Assembly (NCBI GenBank): GCA_964016885.1
Contig: OZ024740.1
Coordinates: forward strand, 296,552,670-296,616,669
Direction of reading: 5' to 3'
From: Eledone cirrhosa
Lineage: Eukaryota > Mollusca > Cephalopoda > Octopoda > Eledonidae
DNA length: 64,000 bases
Numbering within the stretch: position 1 is the first letter of the stretch; each line of letters opens with the position of its first letter. The notes beneath the pieces were generated by a model, which worked only from the letters and a program-made list of their open reading frames with translations, was not told the DNA's origin and did no database searches. Made by a program: the position numbers and the translations under genes. This document shows, in pieces, positions 36,820 to 47,990 of this stretch.

Positions 36820-39800
36820 TTTATTTGGGTGACCCGTTTTTTTATGGGGCTCCGTTTTTTATTTGGGTGCCCCTTTTTTATTTGGGTGGCCCGTTTTTTT
36901 ATAGGGGGTCCGTTTTTTATTTGGGTGCCCCGTTTTTTTATGGGGGTCCATTTTTTATTTGGGTGCCCCGTTTTTATGGGGAGCCGTCTTTTCTTTGGGT
37001 GCCCCGTTTTTTATTTGAGTGCCCTGTTTTTTATCTTGGTGCCCCGTTTTTTTATTTGGGTGTCCCGTTTTTTATGGGGGGTCCGTTTTTTATTTGGGTG
37101 TCCCTTTTTTATTTGGGTGCCCCGTTTCTTTATGGGGGGTCCGTTTTTTATTTGGGTGCCCCGTTTTTTTATGGGGGTCCGTTTTTTATTTGGATGCCCA
37201 GTTCTTTATTTGGGTGCCCCGTTTTTTATGGGGGGTTTCATTTTTTATTTGGGTGCCCCGTTTTTTATTTGGGTGCCCCGTTTTTTTATTTGGGTGCCCC
37301 GTTTCTTTATTTGGGTGTCCCGTTTTTTTATGGGGGGTCCGTTTTTTATTTGGTTGCCCCTTTTTTATTTGGGTGCCCCGTTTTTTTATAGGGTGTCCGT
37401 TTTTTATTTGGGTGCCCCGTTCTTTTATGGGGGGCGTCCGTTTTTATTAGTGAACCCGTTTTTTATTTGGGTGACCCGTTTTTTTATGGGGGTCCATTTT
37501 TTTATGGTGGGTACGTTTTTTATTTGTGTGCCCCATTTTTTTATGGGTGTCCGTATTTCATTCGGGTGCCCCGTTTTTTATTTGGGTGCCCCGTTTTTTT
37601 ATGGGTGGTTTCATTTTTTATTTGGGTGCCCCGTTTTTTATTTGGGTGCCGCGTTTTTTTATTTGGGTGTCCCGTTTCTTTATGGGGGGTCCGTTTTTTA
37701 TTTGGGTGCCCCGTTTCTTTATGGGGGGTCCGTTTTTTATTTGGGTGCCCCGTTTTTTTACGGGGAGGCCCGTTTTTTATTTGGGTGTCCCGTTTTTTTA
37801 TGGGGGGTCCGTTTTTCATTTGGGTGTCCCGTTCTTTATTTGGGTGTCCCGTTTTTTTTAGGGGGGTCCGTTTTTTATTTGGGTGCACCGTTTTTTTAAG
37901 GGAAGGTCCGTTTTTTATTCGGGTGACCCATTTTTTTATAGGGCTCCGTTTTTTATTTGGGTGCCCCTTTTTTATTTGGGTGCCCCGTTTTTTTATAGGG
38001 TGTCCGTTTTTTATTTGGGTGCCCCGTTCTTTTATGGGGGGCGTCCGTTTTTATTAGTGAACCCGTTTTTTATTTGGGTGACCCGTTTTTTTATGGGGGT
38101 CCATTTTTTTATGGTGGGTACGTTTTTTATTTGTGTGCCCCATTTTTTTATGGGTGTCCGTATTTCATTCGGGTGCCCCGTTTTTTATTTGGGTGCCCCG
38201 TTTTTTTATGGGTGGTTTCATTTTTTATTTGGGTGCCCCGTTTTTTATTTGGGTGCCGCGTTTTTTTATTTGGGTGTCCCGTTTCTTTATGGGGGGTCCG
38301 TTTTTTATTTGGGTGCCCCGTTTCTTTATGGGGGGTCCGTTTTTTATTTGGGTGCCCCGTTTTTTTACGGGGAGGCCCGTTTTTTATTTGGGTGTCCCGT
38401 TTTTTTATGGGGGGTCCGTTTTTCATTTGGGTGTCCCGTTCTTTATTTGGGTGTCCCGTTTTTTTTTAGGGGGGTCCGTTTTTTATTTGGGTGCACCGTT
38501 TTTTTAAGGGAAGGTCCGTTTTTTATTCGGGTGACCCATTTTTTTATAGGGCTCCGTTTTTTATTTGGGTGCCCCTTTTTTATTTGGGTGCCCCGTTTTT
38601 TAATACGGGGTCCGTTTTTTATTTGGGTGCCCCGTTTTTTATGGGGGTCCGTTTTTTATCTGGGTGCCCCGTTTTTTTTTGGGGTGTCCCGTTTTTTTTA
38701 TGGGGTCCGTTTTTTATTTGGGTGCCCCGTTTCTTTATGGGGGTCCGTTTTTCATTTGGATGCCCCGTTTTTTATTTGGGTGCCCCGTTTTTTTATGGTG
38801 GATCCTTTTTTTATTTGGGTGCCCCGATATTTATGGGGGTGTCATTTTTTTATTTGGGTGCCCCGTTTTTTATGGGGTGGCCGTCTTTTATTTGGGTGCC
38901 CCGTTTTTTATTTGAGTGCCCTGTTTTTTATCTGGGTGCCCCGTTTTTTTATTTGGGTGTCCCGTTTTTTTATGGGGTTCCGTTTTTTATTTGGGTGCCC
39001 CTTTTTTATTTGGGTGCTCCGTTTCTTTATGGGGGGTCCGTTTTATATTTGGGTGCCCCGTTTTTTTATGGGTGTCCGTTTTGTATTTGGGTGCCCAGTT
39101 CTTTATTTGGGTGCCCCGTTTTTTATGGGGGGGTTTCATTTTTTATTTGGGTGACCCGTTTTTTTATGGGGGTCAATTTTTTTATGGGGGGTCCGTTTTT
39201 TATTTGTGTGCCCCATTTTTTATGGGGGTCCGTATTTCATTTGGGTGCCCCGTATCTTATTTGGGTGCCCAGTTTCTTTATGGGGGGTCCGTTTTTATTT
39301 GGGTGCCCCGTTTTTTTATTTGGGTGTCCCGTTTCTTTATGGGGGGTCTGTTTTTTATGTGGGTGCCCCCGTTTCTTTATGGGGGGTCCGTTTTTTTATT
39401 TGGGTGCCCCGTTCTTTTACGGGGAGGTCCGTTTTTTATTTGGGTGCCCCGTCTGTCTATGGGTGGCTCCGTTTTTTTATTTGGGTGCCCCATTTTTTAT
39501 TTGGGTGTCCCGTTTTTTTATGGGCGGGGTCCGTTTTTTATTTGGGTGCCCCGTTTTTTATGGGGGGGTCCGTTTTTTATTTGGGTGCCCCGTTTTTTTA
39601 TGGGGCTCCGTTTTTTATTTGGGTGTCCCTTTTTTAATTGGGTGCCCCGTTTTTTTATAGGGGGGTCCGTTTTTTATTTGGGTGCCCCGTTTCTTTATGG
39701 GGGTCCGTTTTTTATTTGGGTGTCCCGTTTTTTTACGGGGAGGCCCGTTTTTTATTTGGGTGCCCCGTCTGTCTATGGGTGGATCCGTTTTTTTATGGGC

Positions 39801-40007
39801 GGGGTCCGTTTTTATTTGGGTGCCCCGTTTTTTTACGGGGGGTCCGTTTTTTATTTGGGTGCCCCGTTTTTTTATGGGGCTCCGTCTTTTATTTGGGTGC
39901 CCCTTTTTTATTTGGGTGCCCCGTTTTTTTATAGGGGGGGTCCGTTTTTTATTTTGGTGCCCCGTTTTTTATGGGGGGCGTCCGTTTTTTATTTGGGTAC
40001 CCCGTTT
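36820..40007 (+). repeat. 3,187-bp higher-order repeat, copy 1
   Basis: Variant order and conceptual translations match copy 2 at an offset of 3,188 bp, falling to 3,187 bp after about 38.46 kb (one T of a T-run). Markers: ATTAGTGAACCCG at 37446 and 38053, GGTGGATCC (GGATCC at 38800), CGTATCTTATTTGGG (39252) and GGATCC at 39781. Confidence 0.93.
37385..38598 (+). repeat. Nested 607-bp tandem duplication (first instance)
   Basis: 37385-37991 and 37992-38598 carry the same ordered units, from TATAGGGTGTCCG through ATTAGTGAACCCG, GGGTGCCGCG, TTTTACGGGGAGG, TTTAGGGGGGTCC and TTAAGGGAAGG. The marker spacing is exactly 607 bp (37446 to 38053). The boundaries are approximate to within a unit. Confidence 0.92.
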
Positions 40008-43000
40008 TTTATTTGGGTGACCCGTTTTTTTATGGGGCTCCGTTTTTTATTTGGGTGCCCCTTTTTTATTTGGGTGGCCCGTTTTTTTATAGGGGGTCCG
40101 TTTTTTATTTGGGTGCCCCGTTTTTTTATGGGGGTCCATTTTTTATTTGGGTGCCCCGTTTTTATGGGGAGCCGTCTTTTCTTTGGGTGCCCCGTTTTTT
40201 ATTTGAGTGCCCTGTTTTTTATCTTGGTGCCCCGTTTTTTTATTTGGGTGTCCCGTTTTTTATGGGGGGTCCGTTTTTTATTTGGGTGTCCCTTTTTTAT
40301 TTGGGTGCCCCGTTTCTTTATGGGGGGTCCGTTTTTTATTTGGGTGCCCCGTTTTTTTATGGGGGTCCGTTTTTTATTTGGATGCCCAGTTCTTTATTTG
40401 GGTGCCCCGTTTTTTATGGGGGGTTTCATTTTTTATTTGGGTGCCCCGTTTTTTATTTGGGTGCCCCGTTTTTTTATTTGGGTGCCCCGTTTCTTTATTT
40501 GGGTGTCCCGTTTTTTTATGGGGGGTCCGTTTTTTATTTGGTTGCCCCTTTTTTATTTGGGTGCCCCGTTTTTTTATAGGGTGTCCGTTTTTTATTTGGG
40601 TGCCCCGTTCTTTTATGGGGGGCGTCCGTTTTTATTAGTGAACCCGTTTTTTATTTGGGTGACCCGTTTTTTTATGGGGGTCCATTTTTTTATGGTGGGT
40701 ACGTTTTTTATTTGTGTGCCCCATTTTTTTATGGGTGTCCGTATTTCATTCGGGTGCCCCGTTTTTTATTTGGGTGCCCCGTTTTTTTATGGGTGGTTTC
40801 ATTTTTTATTTGGGTGCCCCGTTTTTTATTTGGGTGCCGCGTTTTTTTATTTGGGTGTCCCGTTTCTTTATGGGGGGTCCGTTTTTTATTTGGGTGCCCC
40901 GTTTCTTTATGGGGGGTCCGTTTTTTATTTGGGTGCCCCGTTTTTTTACGGGGAGGCCCGTTTTTTATTTGGGTGTCCCGTTTTTTTATGGGGGGTCCGT
41001 TTTTCATTTGGGTGTCCCGTTCTTTATTTGGGTGTCCCGTTTTTTTTAGGGGGGTCCGTTTTTTATTTGGGTGCACCGTTTTTTTAAGGGAAGGTCCGTT
41101 TTTTATTCGGGTGACCCATTTTTTTATAGGGCTCCGTTTTTTATTTGGGTGCCCCTTTTTTATTTGGGTGCCCCGTTTTTTTATAGGGTGTCCGTTTTTT
41201 ATTTGGGTGCCCCGTTCTTTTATGGGGGGCGTCCGTTTTTATTAGTGAACCCGTTTTTTATTTGGGTGACCCGTTTTTTTATGGGGGTCCATTTTTTTAT
41301 GGTGGGTACGTTTTTTATTTGTGTGCCCCATTTTTTTATGGGTGTCCGTATTTCATTCGGGTGCCCCGTTTTTTATTTGGGTGCCCCGTTTTTTTATGGG
41401 TGGTTTCATTTTTTATTTGGGTGCCCCGTTTTTTATTTGGGTGCCGCGTTTTTTTATTTGGGTGTCCCGTTTCTTTATGGGGGGTCCGTTTTTTATTTGG
41501 GTGCCCCGTTTCTTTATGGGGGGTCCGTTTTTTATTTGGGTGCCCCGTTTTTTTACGGGGAGGCCCGTTTTTTATTTGGGTGTCCCGTTTTTTTATGGGG
41601 GGTCCGTTTTTCATTTGGGTGTCCCGTTCTTTATTTGGGTGTCCCGTTTTTTTTAGGGGGGTCCGTTTTTTATTTGGGTGCACCGTTTTTTTAAGGGAAG
41701 GTCCGTTTTTTATTCGGGTGACCCATTTTTTTATAGGGCTCCGTTTTTTATTTGGGTGCCCCTTTTTTATTTGGGTGCCCCGTTTTTTAATACGGGGTCC
41801 GTTTTTTATTTGGGTGCCCCGTTTTTTATGGGGGTCCGTTTTTTATCTGGGTGCCCCGTTTTTTTTTGGGGTGTCCCGTTTTTTTTATGGGGTCCGTTTT
41901 TTATTTGGGTGCCCCGTTTCTTTATGGGGGTCCGTTTTTCATTTGGATGCCCCGTTTTTTATTTGGGTGCCCCGTTTTTTTATGGTGGATCCTTTTTTTA
42001 TTTGGGTGCCCCGATATTTATGGGGGTGTCATTTTTTTATTTGGGTGCCCCGTTTTTTATGGGGTGGCCGTCTTTTATTTGGGTGCCCCGTTTTTTATTT
42101 GAGTGCCCTGTTTTTTATCTGGGTGCCCCGTTTTTTTATTTGGGTGTCCCGTTTTTTTATGGGGTTCCGTTTTTTATTTGGGTGCCCCTTTTTTATTTGG
42201 GTGCTCCGTTTCTTTATGGGGGGTCCGTTTTATATTTGGGTGCCCCGTTTTTTTATGGGTGTCCGTTTTGTATTTGGGTGCCCAGTTCTTTATTTGGGTG
42301 CCCCGTTTTTTATGGGGGGGTTTCATTTTTTATTTGGGTGACCCGTTTTTTTATGGGGGTCAATTTTTTTATGGGGGGTCCGTTTTTTATTTGTGTGCCC
42401 CATTTTTTATGGGGGTCCGTATTTCATTTGGGTGCCCCGTATCTTATTTGGGTGCCCAGTTTCTTTATGGGGGGTCCGTTTTTATTTGGGTGCCCCGTTT
42501 TTTTATTTGGGTGTCCCGTTTCTTTATGGGGGGTCTGTTTTTTATGTGGGTGCCCCCGTTTCTTTATGGGGGGTCCGTTTTTTTATTTGGGTGCCCCGTT
42601 CTTTTACGGGGAGGTCCGTTTTTTATTTGGGTGCCCCGTCTGTCTATGGGTGGCTCCGTTTTTTTATTTGGGTGCCCCATTTTTTATTTGGGTGTCCCGT
42701 TTTTTTATGGGCGGGGTCCGTTTTTTATTTGGGTGCCCCGTTTTTTATGGGGGGGTCCGTTTTTTATTTGGGTGCCCCGTTTTTTTATGGGGCTCCGTTT
42801 TTTATTTGGGTGTCCCTTTTTTAATTGGGTGCCCCGTTTTTTTATAGGGGGGTCCGTTTTTTATTTGGGTGCCCCGTTTCTTTATGGGGGTCCGTTTTTT
42901 ATTTGGGTGTCCCGTTTTTTTACGGGGAGGCCCGTTTTTTATTTGGGTGCCCCGTCTGTCTATGGGTGGATCCGTTTTTTTATGGGCGGGGTCCGTTTTT

Positions 43001-43194
43001 ATTTGGGTGCCCCGTTTTTTTACGGGGGGTCCGTTTTTTATTTGGGTGCCCCGTTTTTTTATGGGGCTCCGTCTTTTATTTGGGTGCCCCTTTTTTATTT
43101 GGGTGCCCCGTTTTTTTATAGGGGGGGTCCGTTTTTTATTTTGGTGCCCCGTTTTTTATGGGGGGCGTCCGTTTTTTATTTGGGTACCCCGTTC
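40008..43194 (+). repeat. 3,187-bp higher-order repeat, copy 2
   Basis: Adjacent to copy 1 in the same orientation. Markers: ATTAGTGAACCCG at 40634 and 41241, GGATCC at 41987 and 42968, and CGTATCTTATTTGGG at 42439. It diverges near 43190, after the GGGTACCCCG unit. Confidence 0.93.
40573..41785 (+). repeat. Nested 607-bp tandem duplication (second instance)
   Basis: The same pair recurs inside 3,187-bp copy 2 (markers at 40634 and 41241). Because both large copies contain it, the 607-bp duplication most likely happened before the 3,187-bp duplication. Confidence 0.92.
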
Positions 43195-46100
43195 TTTATT
43201 TGGGTGCTCCGTTTTTTTATGGGGTCCGTTTTTTGATGGGGGTCCTTTTTTATTTGTGTGCCCCGTTTTTTTATGGGGGTCTGTATTTCATTTGGGTGCC
43301 CCGTTTTTTTATTTGGGTGCCCCGTTTCTTTATGAGGGGGTCCGTTTTTTATTTGGGTGCACCGTTTTTTTATGGGGGTCCGTTTTTTATTTGTGTGCCC
43401 CTTTTTTTATTTCGGTGCCCCGTTTTTTATGGGTGGGTCCGTTTTTTATTTGGGTGCCCCGTTTTTTTATGGTGGATCCTTTTTTTATTTGGGTGCTCCG
43501 ATTTTTATGGGGGTGTCATTTTTTTATTTGGGTGCCCCGTTCTTTATGGGGGGGCGTCTTTTATTTGGGTGCCCCGTTTTTTATTTGAGTGCCCTGTTTT
43601 TTATCTGTGTGCCCCGATTTTTATTTGGGTGCCCCGTTTTTTTATAGGGGGTCCGTTTTTTATTTGGGTGCCTCTTTTTTATTTGGGTGCCCCGTTTTTT
43701 TATAGTGGGGTCCGTTTTTTATTTGGGTGCCCCGTTTTTTATGGGGGGGCGTCCGTTTTTTATTTGGGTACCCCGTTTTTTATTTGGGTGCCCCGTTTTT
43801 TTATGGGGGTCCGTTTTTCTATGGGGGCTCCGTTTTTTATTTGTGTGCCCCGTTTTTTTATGGGGGTCCGTATTTAATTTGGGTGCCCCGTTTTTTATTT
43901 GGGTGCCCCACTTCTTTATGGGAGGGTCCGTTTTTTATTTGGGTGCCCCGTTTCTTTATGGGGTCCGTTTTTTATTTGGGTGCCCCGTTCTTAATTTGGG
44001 TGCCCCGTTTTTTTATGGGGGGTTTCATTTTTTATTTGGGTGGCCCGTTTTTTATTTGGGTGCCCCGTTTTTTTATGTGGTCCGTTTTTTATTTGGGTGC
44101 CCCGTTTTTTTATGGGGGGTTTCATTTTTTATTTGGGTGGCCCGTTTTTTATTTGGGTGCCCAGTTTTTTTATTTGGGTGTCCCGTTTTTTTATGGGGGG
44201 TCCGTTTTCTATTTGGGTGCCCCGTTTCTTTATGGGGGGTCCGTTTTTTATTTGGGTGCCCCGTTTTTTTACGGGGAGGCCCGTTTTTTATTTGGGTGCC
44301 CCGTCATTTATGGGGGGTCCGTTTTTATTTGGGTGCCCCGTTTTTTATTTGGGTCCCCCGTTCTTTATTTGGGTGCCCCGTTTTTTATTTGGGTGTCCCG
44401 TTTTTTTATGGGGGGTCCGTTTTTTATTTGGGTGCCCCGTTTCTTTATGGGGCGTCCGTTTTTTATTTGGGTGCCCCGTTTTTTTACGGGGAGGTCCGTT
44501 TTTTATTTGGGTGCCCCGTTTGTCTATGGGTGGCTCCGTTTTTTATTTGGGTGCCCCATTTTTTATTTGGGTGTTCCGTTTTTTATGGGCGGGGTCCGTT
44601 TTTTATTTGGGTGCCCCGTTTTTTTATGGGGGGGGTCCGTTTTTTATTTGGGTGCCCCGTTTTTTTATGGGGCTCCGTTTTTTATTTGGGTGCCCCTTTT
44701 TTATTTGGGTGACCCGTTTTTTAAAGGGGGGGTCCGTTTTTTATTTGGGTGCCCCGTTTCTTTATGGGGGTACGTTTTTTATTTGGGTTCCCCGTTTTTT
44801 TACGGGGAGGTCCGTTTTTTATTTGGGTGCCCCGTCTGTCTATGGGTGGCTCCGTTTTTTATTTGGGTGCCCCATTTTTTATTTGGGTGTCCCGTTTCTT
44901 TATGGGCGGGGTCCGTTTTTTATTTGGGTCACCCGTTTTCTTATGGGGGGGTCCGTTTTTTATTTGGGTGCCCCGTTCTTTATTTGGGTGCTCCGTTTTT
45001 TTAAGGGGTCCGTTTTTTGATGGGGGGTCCTTTTTTATTTGTGTGCCCCGTTTTTTTATGGGGGTCCGTATTTCATTTGGGTGCCCCGTTTTTTATTTGG
45101 GTGCCCCGTTTCTTTACGGGGGGGGGGGGTCCGTTTTTTATTTGGGTGCTACGTTTTTTTATGGGGCTCCGTTTTTAATTTGGGTGCCCCTTTTTTATTT
45201 GGGTGCCCCGTTTTTTTATAGGGGGGTCCGTTTTTTATTTTGGTGCCCCGTTTTTTATGGGGGGCGTCCGTTTTTTATTTGGGTACCCCGTTCTTTATTT
45301 GGGTGTCCCGTTTTTTTATGGGGTCCGTTTTTTTATGGGGGGTCCTTTTTTATTTGTGTGCCCCGTTTTTTTATGGGGGATCCGTTTTTTATTTGGGTGC
45401 CCCGTTTTTTGTTTGGGTGCTCCGTTTGTTTATGGGGGGGGGTCCGTTTTTTATTTAGGTGCACCGCTTTTTTATGGGGCTCCGTTGTTTATTTGGGTGC
45501 CCCTTTTTTATTTGGGTGCCCCGTTTTTTTATAGGGAGGTCCGTTTTTTATTTTGGTGCCCCGTTTTTTATGCGGGGCGTCCGTTCTTTATTTGGGTGCC
45601 CCGTTTTTTTATGGGGTCCGTTTTTTTATGGGGGTCCGTTTTTTATGGGGGGTCCGTTTTTTATTTCGGTACCCCGTTCTTTATTTGTGTGCCCCGTTAT
45701 TTTATGGGGTCCGTATTTCATTTGGGTGCCCCGTTTCTTTATGGGGGGTCCGTTTTTATTTGGGTGCCCCGTTTTTTTTATGGGGCTCCGTTTTTTATTT
45801 GGGTGCCCCGTTCTTTATTTGGGTGCCCCGTTTTTTTATGGGGTGTTTCATTTTTTATTTGTATGCCCCGTTTTTTTATGGGGGTTCGTTTTTTATTTGT
45901 GTGCCCCATTTTTTATGGGGGTCCGTATTTCATTTGGATGCCCCGTATCTTATTTGGGTGCCCAGTTTCTTTATGGGGGGTCCGTTTTTATTTGGGTGCC
46001 CCGTTCTTTTATTTGGGTGTCCCGTTTCTTTATGGGGGGTCTGTTTTTTATGTGGGTGTTCCGTTTTTTTATGGGGCTCCGTTTTTTATTTGGGTGTCCC

Positions 46101-47990
46101 TTTTTTAATTGGGTGCCCCGTTTTTTTATAGGGGGGTCCGTTTTTTATTTGGGTGCCCCGTTTCTTTATGGGGGTCCGTTTTTTATTTGGGTGTCCCGTT
46201 TTTTTACGGGGAGGCCCGTTTTTTATTTGGGTGCCCCGTCTGTCTATGGGTGGATCCGTTTTTTATGGGCGGGGTCCGTTTTTATTTGGGTGCCCCGTTT
46301 TTTTACGGGGGGTCCGTTTTTTATTTGGGTGCCCCGTTTTTTTATGGGGCTCCGTCTTTTATTTGGGTGCCCCTTTTTTATTTGGGTGCCCCGTTTTTTT
46401 ATAGGGGGGGTCCGTTTTTTATTTTGGTGCCCCGTTTTTTATGGGGGGCGTCCGTTTTTTATTTGGGTACCCCGTTCTTTATTTGGGTGCTCCGTTTTTT
46501 TATGGGGTCCGTTTTTTGATGGGGGTCCTTTTTTATTTGTGTGCCCCGTTTTTTTATGGGGGTCCGTATTTCATTTGGGTGCCCCGTTTTTTTATTTGGG
46601 TGCCCCGTTTCTTTATGAGGGGGTCCGTTTTTTATTTGGGTGCACCGTTTTTTTATGGGGGTCCGTTTTTTATTTGTGTGCCCCGTTTTTTATTTCGGTG
46701 CCCCGTTTTTTATGGGTGGGTCCGTTTTTTATTTGGGTGCCCCGTTTTTTTATGGTGGATCCTTTTTTTATTTGGGTGCCCCATTTTTTATGGGGGTCCG
46801 TATTTCATTTGGGTGCCCCGTATCTTATTTGGGTGCCCAGTTTCTTTATGGGGGGTCCGTTTTTATTTGGGTGCCCCGTTTTTTTATTTGGGTGTCCCGT
46901 TTCTTTATGGGGGGTCTGTTTTTTATGTGGGTGCCCCGTTTCTTTATGGGGGGTCCGTTTTTTTATTTGGGTGCCCCGTTTTTTTACGGGGAGGTCCGTT
47001 TTTTATTTGGGTGCCCCGTCTGTCTATGGGTGGCTCCGTTTTTTATTTGGGTGCCCCATTTTTTATTTGGGTGTCCCGTTTTTTTATGGGCGGGGTCCGT
47101 TTTTTATTTGGGTGCCCCGTTTTTAATGGTGGATCCTTTTTTTATTTGGGTGCCCCGATTTTTATGGGGGTGTCATTTTTTTATTTGGGTGCCCCGTTTT
47201 TTATGGGGGGGCGTCTTTTATTTGGGTGCACCGTTTTTTATTTGAGTGCCCTGTTTTTTATCTGGGTGCCCCGTTCTTTATTTGCGTGCCCCGTTTTTTT
47301 ATAGGGGGTCCGTTTTTTATTTGGGTGCCCCTTTTTTATTTGGGTGCCCCGTTTTATATTTGTGTGCCCCGTTTTTTTATGGGGGTCCGTATTTCATTTG
47401 GGTGCCACGTTTTTTATTTGGGTGCCCCGTTTCTTTATGGGAGGGTCCCTTTTTATTTGGGTGCCCCGTTTCTTTATGGGGGTCCGTTTTTTATTTGGGT
47501 GCCCCGTTCTTTATTTGGGTGCCCCGTTTTTTTATGGGGGGTTTCATTTTTTATTTGGGTGACCCGTTTTTTATTTGGGTGCCCCGTTTTTTTATTTGGG
47601 TGTCCCGTTTTTTTATGGGGGGTCCGTTTTTTATTTGGGTGCCCCGTTTCTTTATGGGGGGTCCGTTTTTTATTTGGGTGCCCGGTTTTTTTACAGGGAT
47701 GTCCGTTTTTTATTTGGGTTCCCCCGTTTTTCTATGGGTGGCTCCGTTTTTTATTTGGATGCCCCATTTTTTATTTGGGTGTCCCGTTTTTTATGGGCGG
47801 GGTCCGTTTTTATTTGGGTGTCCCGTTTATTTATGGGGGGGTCCGTTTTTTATTTGGGTGCCCCGTTTTTTTATGGGGCTCCGTCTTTTATTTGGGTGCC
47901 CCTTTTTTATTTGGGTGCCCCGTTTTTTTATAGGGGGTCCGTTTTTTATTTTGGTGCCCCGTTTTTTATGGGGGCGTCCGTATTTTATTT
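43195..47990 (+). repeat. Mosaic part of array B
   Basis: Shuffled segments of the 3,187-bp unit. CGTATCTTATTTGGG recurs at 45945 and 46820, and GGTGGATCC units at 43474, 46757 and 47131. A G-run of 12 lies at 45118-45129. A ~100-bp local duplication of a TTTCATTTT + GGGTGGCCCG pair lies near 44.03-44.15 kb. No gene is visible. Confidence 0.82.
46060..46778 (+). repeat. Displaced copy of 42776-43495
   Basis: The offset is 3,284 bp, then 3,283 bp after a one-base T-run change near 46260. It includes the CCCGTCTGTCTATGGGTGG unit, GGATCC (46252), TATGAGGGGGTCCG and GGTGGATCC (46757). Upstream, about 222 bp present in the source block is missing. Confidence 0.88.

Noticed and set aside
34803..37391. 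862-codon plus-strand open frame (also 723 codons at 38916-41087 and 712 at 48009-50147)
   Set aside because: It is a periodic translation of stop-free repeat units, with overlapping equally long frames, no domain, no unique segment, and the same peptide wherever the repeat occurs.
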